Shown here: piece by piece, positions 8,215 to 17,770 of the stretch
Position numbering within the stretch: position 1 is the first letter of the stretch
Layout of the letters: each line of letters starts with the position of its first letter
Origin: Oribacterium sp.
Lineage (GTDB): Bacteria > Bacillota_A > Clostridia > Lachnospirales > Lachnospiraceae
Length of the DNA stretch: 59,474 nucleotides
Reading direction: 5' to 3'
NCBI GenBank assembly: GCA_004554245.1
Contig: SFND01000019.1
Location: 1 to 59,474 of the forward strand
Notes under the pieces: model-generated
Databases searched by the model: none
Told to the model about the DNA's origin: nothing
The model's input: only the letters and a program-made list of their open reading frames with translations
Program-made: the position numbers and the translations under genes

Positions 8215-10941
8215 ATGGAAAAGCACAGTAAGCAGGGCAGGAGAGCCTGCCTGATCGCGTTTGTCGTCCCGGTCGTGGCGATGATTCTGATTTTTATTTT
8301 CCGGGGGATCTTTCCGTTCGGACAGGAAACCTTTCTGCGTACCGATATGTATCATCAGTATGCGCCGTTTTTCTCGGAGTTTCAGTATAAGCTCCATCAT
8401 GGCGGTTCACTGCTGTACAGCTGGGATGTCGGTCTCGGCATCAATTTCAGCGCGCTCTACGCCTACTATCTCGCGAGCCCGCTGAACTGGCTGCTGCTCC
8501 TCTGCCCGAAGGGACTGATCCTCGAGTTCATGACCTATATGATCGTCGTGAAGATCGGGCTCGCAGGTGTTGCGATGTGCTGGTACCTGCGTCGCCGCTT
8601 TCCGCAGCAGACACTCGGCTGCAGCTTCATCGCGATTCTGTATGCGCTGTCCGGCTATATCTCTGCGTACAGCTGGAATCTCATGTGGCTCGACTGCATC
8701 ATCCTGTTTCCACTGATCATGCTGGGGTTCGAACGTCTCGTGCGGGGGGAGAGCGCGATGCTTTATGTGATCGCACTGGGACTCTCGATTCTTTCGAATT
8801 ACTATATTTCCATCATGACCTGCATCTTCATGGTCATCTACTTCATCTGTCTCAATGTTCTCGAGGGGATCGGAGATGCACGTGTCGTGGGACTTCGTGT
8901 CCTGCGCTTCGGGATCTACTCTCTGATCGCGGGCGGACTGGCAGCGGTGACACTGCTGCCGGAGATCTATGCGCTGCAGATGACGGCGTCGAGTGACGTG
9001 AACTTCCCGCAGACCGCGACGCAGTACTTCACGATCATCGATATGTTCGCGCGGCATATGCCATTCGTTGAGACGGAGCAGGGCCTCGATCACTGGCCGA
9101 ACATCTACGCCGGCGCACTCGTGTTCCTGCTGCTGCCGCTGTACTTCATGAACCGGAAAATCGGGCTTCGGGAGAAGATCGTAAACGGCCTCCTGCTCGT
9201 TTTCTTCTATCTGAGCTTCAGCGTCAACATCCTGAATTTCATCTGGCATGGCTTCCATTACCCGAATTCACTTCCATGTCGCCAGAGTTTCATATATATT
9301 TTCCTTATCCTCGTGCTCTGCTACGAGGCCTGGCTCGATCGGGCAGCCTCCTCTGCGAGGGAGGTCAATGCTTCCTTCGGGATGGCCATCGCGTTTCTCC
9401 TCGTCACGCAGAAGGTCGTGACGGATGATGCGATCCACTTCAGTGTGTTCTATCTGAGCGGTCTGTTCGTGTTTCTGTACTACGGCTTCCTCTATACCGA
9501 GCGGACACGCACGAAGAGGACACATCGCTGGACGGCCATCGCGATGCTGGTGGTCGTTTCCGTGGAGGCAACCCTCAACATGGCCGTGACCTCGGTGACG
9601 ACGACCTCACGTACGGCGTATGTCAGTGACAATCAGGATGTCGAAAAGCTCGTGCAGGCCGTTCGTGCAGAGGATGACGGCTTCTACCGCTTCGAGAAGA
9701 TCACGCGGAAGACGAAGGACGACGGTGCCTGGATGAACTTCCCGAGTGTATCGCTCTTTTCATCGACGGCGTACGCTCACTGCTCGGATTTCTTCAAGCG
9801 TATGGGCATGGAGTCCTCGACGAACGCCTACTCGATCACCGGCTCCACGCCGCTCATGAATATGCTGATGTCTGTGAAATACGACATCTACTCCGAGGAA
9901 CCGCAGGCACCGGGAGAGATGGGACTGAGCTATATCGCGAGCTCCGGTATGACCAGTATCTACCAGACAGAGTTCGCACTGCCGCTCGGCTATATGCTGC
10001 CTGGGTCGGCGCTGGATGCCTGGGATACCCATGCCGGCACGCCGGCACTGGCGCAGAACAGTCTGTGCGAGGCCCTCGACTGTGCACCGGTCATGGACAG
10101 TGTGCTGGGTGAGTTCTATGACGCGGACTACAGCTTCACGGCTGATCAGGCAGGGGAGTACTATGCCTACGTGAACAACGCGGCGGTGAAGCAGGTAAGC
10201 GCGAATTACGGCTACACCGAGAAGAGCTTCAACAATGTCGACCGCGGGTATCTTCTGGAGCTCGGCTATCTTGAGGCTGGCGATACCGTGACCCTGCACA
10301 GTAAGACCGAGGGGCAGAGCGTGTCGGCGGATGTATATCGTTTCGATTACAACGCGCTGCGCGCGCTGCAGGATGTGCTGCAGGACGAGAGCCTGGAGCT
10401 CACGAGCTGGAAGGATACGAAGCTTTCCGGGACGATCACGACGGAGAAGGGTGGCGTCATGATGACGAGCATCCCGTATGATCCGGGCTGGAAGATCTTC
10501 GTGGACAGTGTGGAGACCGACATCACCGAGGTGAAGGATACCTTCCTCGGGGTAGAGCTCACGCCGGGCACGCATACGATCGAACTGCGCTTCATGCCGC
10601 AGGGCCTCGTCCTCGGCGGCCTCATCACGGTGCTCAGCCTCGTGATGCTGCTGGCGATCTGGCTGATCACACGGCGCTTCGGACTGCTGAGCGACGGGCT
10701 CCGGGAATATGAGGAGCTGACGCAGGAGGATGAAGATGCGGATCCGTCTGCGACCACGGAACATGCGGTCGTAGAGGACGACGAAGCAGCTGTGTTCGAG
10801 GAGGAACTTCAGGCGGAGGATGACCTGAATACAGCGGCGCCTGCGGATGGTGACGATGCGACGCCGGAAGCATTGGCAGAGGATACGAACGGAAACGAAG
10901 ACGATGCGGATCTCGAGATCATCGCAATTCATGAAGAATAA
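8215..10941 (+). CDS. YfhO-family multi-pass membrane protein
   Basis: 908 residues. Residues 15-480 hold a dozen or so membrane helices in the pattern of YfhO-family glycosyltransferase-like proteins. The early extracytoplasmic loop contains FLRTDMYHQYAPFF and YSWDVGLGINF, typical of the family. A large extracytoplasmic domain follows (about 480-795), then a last helix (about 798-822) and a cytoplasmic tail. In Bacillus, YfhO is implicated in glycosylating lipoteichoic acid. The tail from about 835 is an unusually long Asp/Glu/Ala-rich low-complexity stretch that varies freely in such proteins. The sequence just before the ATG is CTGTAAG, with AAAGGAG a few bases earlier. Sugar and acceptor are unknown. 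Confidence 0.85.
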   Translation: MEKHSKQGRRACLIAFVVPVVAMILIFIFRGIFPFGQETFLRTDMYHQYAPFFSEFQYKLHHGGSLLYSWDVGLGINFSALYAYYLASPLNWLLLLCPKGLILEFMTYMIVVKIGLAGVAMCWYLRRRFPQQTLGCSFIAILYALSGYISAYSWNLMWLDCIILFPLIMLGFERLVRGESAMLYVIALGLSILSNYYISIMTCIFMVIYFICLNVLEGIGDARVVGLRVLRFGIYSLIAGGLAAVTLLPEIYALQMTASSDVNFPQTATQYFTIIDMFARHMPFVETEQGLDHWPNIYAGALVFLLLPLYFMNRKIGLREKIVNGLLLVFFYLSFSVNILNFIWHGFHYPNSLPCRQSFIYIFLILVLCYEAWLDRAASSAREVNASFGMAIAFLLVTQKVVTDDAIHFSVFYLSGLFVFLYYGFLYTERTRTKRTHRWTAIAMLVVVSVEATLNMAVTSVTTTSRTAYVSDNQDVEKLVQAVRAEDDGFYRFEKITRKTKDDGAWMNFPSVSLFSSTAYAHCSDFFKRMGMESSTNAYSITGSTPLMNMLMSVKYDIYSEEPQAPGEMGLSYIASSGMTSIYQTEFALPLGYMLPGSALDAWDTHAGTPALAQNSLCEALDCAPVMDSVLGEFYDADYSFTADQAGEYYAYVNNAAVKQVSANYGYTEKSFNNVDRGYLLELGYLEAGDTVTLHSKTEGQSVSADVYRFDYNALRALQDVLQDESLELTSWKDTKLSGTITTEKGGVMMTSIPYDPGWKIFVDSVETDITEVKDTFLGVELTPGTHTIELRFMPQGLVLGGLITVLSLVMLLAIWLITRRFGLLSDGLREYEELTQEDEDADPSATTEHAVVEDDEAAVFEEELQAEDDLNTAAPADGDDATPEALAEDTNGNEDDADLEIIAIHEE

Positions 10942-10970
10942 AGGACGGGAAACGTCCGGAGGGGGAAATT

Positions 10971-12317
10971 ATGAAGCTTTGGGGTGGACGATTTACAGAG
11001 GCGGAGGATCAGCGGACGGAGGAATTTAACGAGTCGCTGAGCTTCGACAAGAGGATGTACCGGCAGGATATCACGGGCTCGATCGCACATGCGGAGATGC
11101 TCGGACGGCAGGGGAGCATCTCGCAGGAGGACAGTGCGGCGATCATCGCAGGTCTCAAGGGGATCCTGCAGGATATCGAGGACGGGAAGCTCGTCATCGA
11201 GGGTGACGCCGAGGATATCCACAGCTTCGTCGAGGCGGAGCTGACGGAGCGCATCGGGGAGCCGGGGAAGCGTCTGCATACCGGACGGAGCCGGAATGAC
11301 CAGGTGGCGCTCGACATGAAGATGTATACGCGGGACCACATCGATGAACTGATTGGGCATATGCAGGCGCTGCTTGATACGGTCGAGGGGATCATGGCGG
11401 AGAACCGGGCGAGCTATATGCCGGGCTTCACGCATCTCCAGAAGGCCCAGCCGACGACGCTGGCGCACCACATGGGCGCGTACCGTGCGATGTTCCTGCG
11501 TGATGTCAGCCGGCTCGGGGATACCAGGGACCGACTCAATGAGTGTCCGCTCGGTGCCGGTGCCTTCGCCGGAACGACCTACCCGCTCGACCGCGACTTC
11601 ACTGCGCGGAAGCTCGGCTTCCGGAAGCCGACCGAGAACTCGATGGATTCGGTGTCGGATCGTGACTATCTCCTCGAGTACCTCTTCGATCTCGCGACGA
11701 TCCAGATGCACCTCAGCCGTCTCAGCGAGGAAATCTGCATCTGGAACTCGAACGAGTATAAGTTCGTGAAGATCTCGGACAAGTATTCGACGGGCTCGAG
11801 CATCATGCCGCAGAAGAAGAATCCGGATATCGCGGAGCTGATCCGTGGCAAGTCCGGTCGGGTATATGGTGCGCTGATGAGTCTCCTGACGGTGATGAAG
11901 GGGCTGCCGCTCGCCTATAATAAGGATATGCAGGAGGATAAGGAGCTCGCGTTCGACGCGATGGATACCGTGCAGAATTCGGTGATTCTCATGAAGGATA
12001 TGCTGGCGACCATGAGCTGGAACCGGGCGCGGATGGAGGAGTCGGCGAAGCTCGGCTTCACGAATGCGACGGATGTGGCGGATTATCTCGTGCGGAAGGG
12101 TGTGCCGTTCCGTACGGCGCATGGCATCGTCGGGGAGCTGGTGCTGCTCTGTGAGCAGAAGGGCTGTGCGCTCGATGATCTGACGATCGATGAGTATCAT
12201 ACAGTATGTGACGAGATCGATCCGGATATCTATGAGGCGATTTCGCTGGAGACCTGTGTGCGGAACCGGAAGACGCTGGGCGCGCCGGGGGCACTGCTCG
12301 AAACTACGAATGAATGA
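10971..12317 (+). CDS. argH: Argininosuccinate lyase
   Basis: 448 residues. It splits argininosuccinate into arginine and fumarate, the last step of arginine synthesis. It starts with the typical KLWGGRF and carries HTGRSRNDQ in the substrate site and the fumarase/ASL signature GSSIMPQKKNPD at 275-286, where the serine is catalytic. GGAGGGGG precedes the ATG. It follows the YfhO-like gene by 29 bases with no visible promoter, so it may be co-transcribed with it. It is separated from argG by a 222-bp palindromic repeat, so it is probably not in the argGJBD transcript. Confidence 0.96.
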   Translation: MKLWGGRFTEAEDQRTEEFNESLSFDKRMYRQDITGSIAHAEMLGRQGSISQEDSAAIIAGLKGILQDIEDGKLVIEGDAEDIHSFVEAELTERIGEPGKRLHTGRSRNDQVALDMKMYTRDHIDELIGHMQALLDTVEGIMAENRASYMPGFTHLQKAQPTTLAHHMGAYRAMFLRDVSRLGDTRDRLNECPLGAGAFAGTTYPLDRDFTARKLGFRKPTENSMDSVSDRDYLLEYLFDLATIQMHLSRLSEEICIWNSNEYKFVKISDKYSTGSSIMPQKKNPDIAELIRGKSGRVYGALMSLLTVMKGLPLAYNKDMQEDKELAFDAMDTVQNSVILMKDMLATMSWNRARMEESAKLGFTNATDVADYLVRKGVPFRTAHGIVGELVLLCEQKGCALDDLTIDEYHTVCDEIDPDIYEAISLETCVRNRKTLGAPGALLETTNE

Positions 12318-12320
12318 AAG

Positions 12321-12542
12321 AGCCCGGAGGGCCGGCAACAGAAGCACAGTACTGCGAGCTCGGAAAAATCTAAAATTCCACCCCTAAGAAGTACTAGGCC
12401 CTCTGCAATCACTGAGTTTTCTTTATGAAAACTCAGCGTTGCAGAGGGTGCTAAGGAAAATCACTCCAAGTACTTCTAAGGGGTGGAATTTTGATTTTTC
12501 ACGACCTCTTCGTATGGCTTCTGTTGCCGGTCCTCCGGGCCA
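12321..12542 (+). repeat. Composite palindromic repeat, full copy A
   Basis: Three nested stems. The outer stem is 12321-12345 with 12517-12541. The middle stem is 12372-12395 with 12468-12492. The inner stem pairs CCCTCTGCAA with TTGCAGAGGG, and CTGAGTTTTC with GAAAACTCAG. Conserved unpaired motifs are CACAGTACT, CTAAG on both sides of the middle stem, CTAAGGAAAA and CGTATGGC. No T-run follows, so it is not a standard terminator. Confidence 0.85.
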
Positions 12543-12556
12543 TATTCATTTGCAAG

Positions 12557-12645
12557 GTGTATATTAATGAGTTATATCAGCCATAATATACATTTGATAT
12601 GCATAAAAACGGAAATTAATACATTTTTTAATGCATAAATATACA
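12557..12645 (+). promoter_or_regulatory. ArgR-type operator boxes upstream of argG
   Basis: At least two stretches fit the ARG box (TGNATWWWWATNCA): TGCATAAATATACA at 12632-12645, touching the -35 element, and a weaker TGTATATTAATGAG near 12558. Further half-sites (ATGCAT, ATACAT) lie between. An ArgR gene is at 32896. Confidence 0.75.
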
Positions 12646-12654
12646 AATTTGCGC

Positions 12655-12683
12655 TTGCAATCTGTTTTTTGATGGCGTATGAT
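12655..12683 (+). promoter_or_regulatory. argG promoter
   Basis: TTGCAA, 17 bases, TATGAT, directly downstream of the best ArgR box, 75 bases before the argG start. Confidence 0.75.
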
Positions 12684-12758
12684 AACGGCATCGTAAATGA
12701 GGGGTGCTTCCGTGGATGCGTTTATGCGTCGGGGGCGTTTTATAGAGGAGAAGTGATT

Positions 12759-14021
12759 ATGAGTAATCTGGTACCAAAGAATAACACGCAGGGTGAGAAG
12801 GTCGTTCTGGCTTATTCCGGTGGTCTCGATACGACCTGTATCGTGCCGTGGCTGAAGGAGACCTTCGGCTATGAGGTGATCTGCTGCTGTGTCGATGTAG
12901 GGCAGGGCAACGAGCTGGATGGTCTGGCAGAGCGTGCGAAGATCTCGGGTGCGTCGAAGCTGTACATCGAGGATATCACTGACGACTTCTGCGACAACTA
13001 TGTGCTTCCGTGTCTCGAGGCCAATGCGACCTACGAGAACAAGTACCTGCTCGGTACCTCGATGGCGCGTCCAGCGATCGCGAAGAAGCTGGTCGAGATC
13101 GCACGGAAGGAGGGCGCGAAGGCGATCTGCCATGGTGCAACCGGTAAGGGAAATGATCAGATTCGTTTCGAGCTGGCCATCAAGGCACTGGCCCCGGATC
13201 TTGATATCATCGCTCCGTGGCGTATGACGGATATCTGGACCTTCCAGTCCCGTGAGGATGAGTACAACTACATCAAGTCGAAGGGCATCCCGCTCACCTT
13301 CTCCGAGGATAATTCCTACAGCCGTGACCGGAACCTCGTGCATATCTCGCATGAGGGTCTCGAGCTGGAGGATCCGTCTCAGGAGCCGAACTACGATCAT
13401 ATGCTGATGCTGTCGGTGACACCGGAGAAGGCACCGGATCATGATACGGATGTCGAGATCAAGTGGGAGAACGGTGTTCCGGTCGAGCTGAATGGACAGA
13501 AGATGACCTTGAAGGAGATCATCCTCGAGCTCAACAAGCTCGGTGGTGAGAACGGGATCGGTATCATCGACATCGTCGAGAACCGTGTCGTCGGCATGAA
13601 GAGCCGTGGCGTCTATGAGACCCCGGGTCTTACGATCCTCATGGAGGCACACAAGCAGATCGAGGAGCTGATCCTCGACCGTCAGACCATGGAGTTCAAG
13701 AACATGGTGGATGTGAAGTTCTCGCAGGTCGTCTACGAGGGCAAGTGGTTCGATCCGCTTCGTGAGGCACTCGAGGCCTTCGTCCAGAGCACTCAGAAGT
13801 ATGTGACTGGTACGACGAAGATGAAGCTGTACAAGGGCAACATCATCAAGGCCGGCACGACCTCACCGTACTCACTCTACAACGAGTCACTGGCGTCCTT
13901 CACGACGGGCAGCATGTATGATCACCACGATGCCTCCGGCTTCATCACCCTCTTCGGTCTTCCAGAGAAGGTACGTGCGATGAAGCTGCTCGAGGTACAG
14001 AATCTTACAAATAACAAGTAA
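12759..14021 (+). CDS. argG: Argininosuccinate synthase
   Basis: 420 residues. It joins citrulline and aspartate using ATP to give argininosuccinate. The N-type ATP pyrophosphatase loop AYSGGLDTT is at 18-26, and the family blocks CHGATGKGNDQIRFE and SSTQKYVTGT-like region (as VQSTQKYVTGTTKMKLYKG, cited in part) are present. I start at 12759, behind GAGGAG, rather than at 12669, which lies upstream in the promoter/leader DNA. It is the first gene of an apparent argG-argJ-argB-argD unit and the one directly behind the ArgR boxes, so arginine repression is likely. Confidence 0.97.
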   Translation: MSNLVPKNNTQGEKVVLAYSGGLDTTCIVPWLKETFGYEVICCCVDVGQGNELDGLAERAKISGASKLYIEDITDDFCDNYVLPCLEANATYENKYLLGTSMARPAIAKKLVEIARKEGAKAICHGATGKGNDQIRFELAIKALAPDLDIIAPWRMTDIWTFQSREDEYNYIKSKGIPLTFSEDNSYSRDRNLVHISHEGLELEDPSQEPNYDHMLMLSVTPEKAPDHDTDVEIKWENGVPVELNGQKMTLKEIILELNKLGGENGIGIIDIVENRVVGMKSRGVYETPGLTILMEAHKQIEELILDRQTMEFKNMVDVKFSQVVYEGKWFDPLREALEAFVQSTQKYVTGTTKMKLYKGNIIKAGTTSPYSLYNESLASFTTGSMYDHHDASGFITLFGLPEKVRAMKLLEVQNLTNNK

Positions 14022-14146
14022 TCATCCATTCGGTGGACAGGTGAGGATGAGATTCCGGAAGCATTGACCTGATGACGGAAGGACATCCATCACCTGTCCG
14101 CGCATGATACCGATGGACATAAAACAGATATGAAAAGGGAGTAGTC

Positions 14147-15382
14147 ATGGGAATGATAGCAGTCAAGGGTGGCATCTGTGCTGCCGAGGGGTTTATGGCA
14201 GCGGCGACCGCTGCGAAGATCAAGTCGAAGCGTCGGGATGATATGGCGATGATTTTTTCCGAGAAGCCATGCGTCGTGGCCGGTACCTTCACGAGCAACG
14301 TGGTGAAGGCGGCACCGGTCCTCTGGGATCGTGAACTGGTCGACAGTGGCCGTCCGGTCCATGCCGCCGTCATCAACTCTGGTATCGCCAATGCCTGCAC
14401 CGGTCAGATGGGACTGGATATCTGCAAGGAGGAGGCCGACGCGACCGCGGAGGCCTTCGGTCAGGTGATTTCTGCGGATTCCGTGCTGCTGGCATCCACC
14501 GGTATCATCGGTCTGCAGCTTCCGATCGAGAAGATGAAAAATGCGATTTCCGAGATGGTACCGAAGCTCGAGGCGAGCGAGGCAGCCGCTACCGCAGCCA
14601 GCAAGGCCATCATGACGACCGATACGACGAATAAGGAGTTCGCACTCGAATTCACGATCGGCGGGAAGAAGGTCCACCTCGGCGGTATGACGAAGGGCTC
14701 CGGCATGATCCATCCGCAGATGTGCACGATGATCTGCTTCCTGACGACCGATCTCTCGATCACGAAGGAGCTGCTGCAGAAGGCCCTCAGCGAGAACGTC
14801 GTTGATACCTTCAACATGATCTCCGTCGATGGCGATACCTCGACGAATGATACCTGCGTGATCCTCGCAAACGGTGCTGCGGAGAATCCGATCATCGATA
14901 CGGAGGGCGAGGACTATGAGACCTTCAAGACCGCGCTCCTCCAGGTGTCGAAGACCCTGGCACGTGAGATGGCGGCCGATGGGGAGGGTGCATCCCACCT
15001 CTTCACGGTTCATGTAACCCAGGCAAAGGACAAGCAGGAGGCCCGGACAATCGCACGTTCTGTCGTTTCCTCGACGCTCACGAAGGCGGCGATCTATGGT
15101 CGCGACGCGAACTGGGGCCGTGTGCTCTGCGCGATGGGCTACAGTGGCGCGAGCTTCGATCCGAATAAGGTGAACCTGTATTTCGTCAACGACATCGGAA
15201 AGATCGAGGTCTTCCACCAGGGAGTACCGGTCGATTTCGATGAGGATTACGCATCCGAGATCCTCGGCTACCAGGAGGTCACCGCGCTCATCGAGATGCA
15301 CGAGGGCACAGAGGAGGCCACGGCCTGGGGCTGTGACCTCACCCACGAGTACGTAAACATCAACGCGGATTATAGGAGCTGA
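14147..15382 (+). CDS. argJ: Bifunctional ornithine acetyltransferase / N-acetylglutamate synthase
   Basis: 411 residues, normal length. It moves the acetyl group from N-acetylornithine to glutamate, making the arginine pathway cyclic. The precursor cleaves itself to give alpha and beta chains with an N-terminal Thr nucleophile. Here the site reads KGSGMIHPQM-C-T194-M: the nucleophilic Thr is kept, but the residue before it is Cys where Ala is usual. Other blocks (STGIIGLQLP, GDTSTNDTC, YGRDANWGR) are intact. It lies 125 bases after argG and one base before argB, so argJ and argB are tightly coupled. No argC is present nearby, although argC usually leads such clusters. Confidence 0.96.
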   Translation: MGMIAVKGGICAAEGFMAAATAAKIKSKRRDDMAMIFSEKPCVVAGTFTSNVVKAAPVLWDRELVDSGRPVHAAVINSGIANACTGQMGLDICKEEADATAEAFGQVISADSVLLASTGIIGLQLPIEKMKNAISEMVPKLEASEAAATAASKAIMTTDTTNKEFALEFTIGGKKVHLGGMTKGSGMIHPQMCTMICFLTTDLSITKELLQKALSENVVDTFNMISVDGDTSTNDTCVILANGAAENPIIDTEGEDYETFKTALLQVSKTLAREMAADGEGASHLFTVHVTQAKDKQEARTIARSVVSSTLTKAAIYGRDANWGRVLCAMGYSGASFDPNKVNLYFVNDIGKIEVFHQGVPVDFDEDYASEILGYQEVTALIEMHEGTEEATAWGCDLTHEYVNINADYRS

Positions 15383-15383
15383 C

Positions 15384-16268
15384 ATGGAAATCGAGAACAG
15401 GATCATGGATAAGGCGGCGACCCTTGTCGAGGCACTGCCATATATTCAGAAATTTCAGGATAAGGTCGTCGTCGTAAAGTACGGCGGATCCGCGATGACG
15501 GATGAGAATCTGAAGAAGCATGTCATGCAGGATGTGGCGATCCTGAAACTGGTCGGCCTGAAGCCGATCATCGTTCATGGCGGCGGCAAGGAAATCTCGA
15601 AGTGGATCAGCAGGGTCGGCATGGAGCCGCACTTCGTGAACGGACTCCGCGTGACGGATGAGGATACCATGGAGATCGCCGAGATGGTGCTGAACAAGGT
15701 CAACAAGTCCCTGGTGCAGCTCATCAACAACCTCGGTGGCAAGGCCGTCGGTATCTCCGGTAAGGATGGAAATCTCCTGAAGTGCGTGAAGAAGTACTCA
15801 AAGGGAGAGGATATCGGCTTCGTCGGCGACATCGTCGGTGTGGATACCACCATCATCGATGATCTTCTGAGCGACGGCTTCATCCCGGTGATCTGTCCGA
15901 TCGGTTTCGATGAGCGTGGCCAGAGCTACAACATCAACGCGGATGACGCGGCCTGCGCGATCGCGGCAGCGATGCACGCCGAAAAGCTCGCCTTCCTTAC
16001 GGATGTCGAGGGTGTATATAAGGATTTCAACGATAAGAGCTCCCTCATCACGACGCTTTCCATCGAGCAGGCACAGGAGATGATGGATGCCGGTGAGCTG
16101 GTCGGCGGCATGCTGCCGAAGATCCAGAACTGCATCGATGCGATGAAGAAGGGTGTAAACCGTGTGCATATCCTCGACGGACGTGTGCCGCACTGTCTGC
16201 TCCTCGAGATATTCACGAACCAGGGCATCGGCACGATGATCGAGAAGTCGATCGACGCGTGGTTCTGA
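15384..16268 (+). CDS. argB: Acetylglutamate kinase
   Basis: 294 residues. It phosphorylates N-acetylglutamate, the second step of arginine synthesis. The amino-acid kinase fold is clear: KYGGSAM at 32-38, VHGGGKEIS, the NADDAACAIAAAM nucleotide region and the late FLTDVEGVY strand. The N-terminal helix (about 1-25) before the first strand is the extension seen in hexameric, arginine-inhibited enzymes, so feedback inhibition is plausible but inferred. TAGGAG precedes the ATG, which begins one base after the argJ stop. Confidence 0.97.
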   Translation: MEIENRIMDKAATLVEALPYIQKFQDKVVVVKYGGSAMTDENLKKHVMQDVAILKLVGLKPIIVHGGGKEISKWISRVGMEPHFVNGLRVTDEDTMEIAEMVLNKVNKSLVQLINNLGGKAVGISGKDGNLLKCVKKYSKGEDIGFVGDIVGVDTTIIDDLLSDGFIPVICPIGFDERGQSYNINADDAACAIAAAMHAEKLAFLTDVEGVYKDFNDKSSLITTLSIEQAQEMMDAGELVGGMLPKIQNCIDAMKKGVNRVHILDGRVPHCLLLEIFTNQGIGTMIEKSIDAWF

Positions 16269-16381
16269 AAATTTCAGGGAAGAGGCGCTGCGCATCGTGG
16301 CGGAAGTGCCCGTGCGGGCGGGTGCTGTGAGAGTGCATTGGCCGAAACATGCGGCGGATAGACAGATGAGGGGTGAAAGAA

Positions 16382-17623
16382 ATGAAATTTATGGATGATT
16401 CCATCGTGAAGGGAAATATCGTGAATGACCGCCTCGTAACGGAGGGCGAGCAGGTACTGTATAAGACCTACAATCGTTTTCCGGTAGCGTTTGATCACGC
16501 GAAGGGCGTCGAGCTCTACGATGCGGGCGGACATGCGTACCTCGATTTCGGTGCGGGCATCGCGGTGGCAGGGCTCGGCTATGGCAACATGCTGGTGGAC
16601 CAGGCGATGAAGGAGCAGATCGACCGGGGGCTGCTGCACACGTCGAATCTCTTCTACAATGAGCCGTCCATCGAGGCGGCGGAGAAGCTGCTTGCGGCGA
16701 GCGGAATGGACCGTGTGTTCTTCACGAACTCCGGTACCGAGGCGATCGAGGGCGCGCTGAAGATCGCGCGTCGCTACCACTATAATAAGGGCCGGGCCGG
16801 CTGCGAGATCATCGCGATGCAGGGCTCCTTCCACGGTCGTTCCATGGGCGCGCTCAGCGTGACCGGCAAGGATCACTACCGTGCGCCGTTTGAGCCGCTG
16901 ATCGGAGGTGTGCGCTTCGCAACCTTCAACGATCTCGATTCCGTAAAGGCGCAGATCAATGAAAACACCGGTGCGATCATCATGGAGACGATCCAGGGTG
17001 AGGGCGGTATCTATCCGGCGACGGAGGACTTTCTCCGGGGCGTACGGCAGCTCTGCGATGAGCATGATCTGCTGCTGATCCTCGATGAGATCCAGTGTGG
17101 CATGGGCCGCTCCGGCGCCATGTTTGCATGGCAGGCCTACGGCGTGAAGCCGGATGTCCTGACGGTGGCGAAGGCCCTCGGAAACGGCGTGCCGATCGGT
17201 GCCTTCCTCGCCTGTGGCGAGGCTGCGCATGCGATGCAGCCGGGTGACCACGGCTCCACCTACGGTGGAAATCCGTTTGTCTGCGCCGCGGCATCCGCAG
17301 TGCTGGATGTCTTCAAGGAAGCAGATATCCCGGGCCACGCGAAGGCACAGGGTGCGTACCTCTGGAAGGCCCTCGATGAAGTGAAGGCCGCTTTCCCGGA
17401 GATGGTGAAGGATCACCGTGGCATGGGCCTGATTCAGGGCCTCGAGTTCTCCCCATCCGTACCGGCTGGGGAGATCGTCCGGAAGATGCTGCTCGAGCAG
17501 CAGGTCATCCTGATCGCGGCGGAGCACAACACGATTCGTTTCGTGCCGCCACTCGTCATCGAGCATGAGCACATCGACGCAATGAAGGAAAAACTGGAAG
17601 CCGTGCTGGCAGAGCTGGCATGA
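16382..17623 (+). CDS. argD: Acetylornithine aminotransferase
   Basis: 413 residues. This PLP enzyme converts N-acetylglutamate semialdehyde to N-acetylornithine. Class III aminotransferase features are all present: the cofactor-phosphate region NSGTEAIEGALKIAR, the LILDEIQCGMGRSG segment and the Schiff-base Lys264 in VAKALGNGVPIG. I start at the ATG of 16382 with GAGGGG upstream rather than at the GTG of 16373. It is the last gene of the arg unit, 113 bases after argB, and is closed by a strong terminator. It may also serve lysine synthesis, as in other bacteria, but nothing here shows that. Confidence 0.95.
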   Translation: MKFMDDSIVKGNIVNDRLVTEGEQVLYKTYNRFPVAFDHAKGVELYDAGGHAYLDFGAGIAVAGLGYGNMLVDQAMKEQIDRGLLHTSNLFYNEPSIEAAEKLLAASGMDRVFFTNSGTEAIEGALKIARRYHYNKGRAGCEIIAMQGSFHGRSMGALSVTGKDHYRAPFEPLIGGVRFATFNDLDSVKAQINENTGAIIMETIQGEGGIYPATEDFLRGVRQLCDEHDLLLILDEIQCGMGRSGAMFAWQAYGVKPDVLTVAKALGNGVPIGAFLACGEAAHAMQPGDHGSTYGGNPFVCAAASAVLDVFKEADIPGHAKAQGAYLWKALDEVKAAFPEMVKDHRGMGLIQGLEFSPSVPAGEIVRKMLLEQQVILIAAEHNTIRFVPPLVIEHEHIDAMKEKLEAVLAELA

Positions 17624-17667
17624 GGCATCGACGATCGAAATGGCATATCGAAGAAGATAGGAATAGA

Positions 17668-17705
17668 AAGCCCCGGCGGAGCAGTCCGCCGGGGTTTATT
17701 TTTGG
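17668..17705 (+). terminator. Terminator of the arginine operon
   Basis: GCCCCGGCGGA, a four-base loop, TCCGCCGGGG, then TTTATTTTT. Confidence 0.9.
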
Positions 17706-17770
17706 TATTGCAGGCATGAATTCGGTTCGAATCATGCAACGTGTCTACGGAAATCGTGTCCTGTATAGCA

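Larger units (their letters stand above)
12318..12758. other. Intergenic region between argH and argG: repeat A and the arginine control region
   Basis: 441 bases without a gene. The first half is full-length repeat copy A (12321-12542). The second half (12543-12758) is AT-rich and holds several ArgR-type boxes, the argG promoter and a leader of about 70 bases. Confidence 0.8.

Noticed and set aside
12321..12542. CRISPR array or retron at the palindromic repeats
   Set aside because: No repeat-spacer periodicity, no cas genes, and no reverse transcriptase near any copy.
10929..17572. Long minus-strand open frames opposite argH, argG, argJ and argD
   Set aside because: All are shadows of well-recognised genes with low-complexity, Arg/His/Asp-rich translations.
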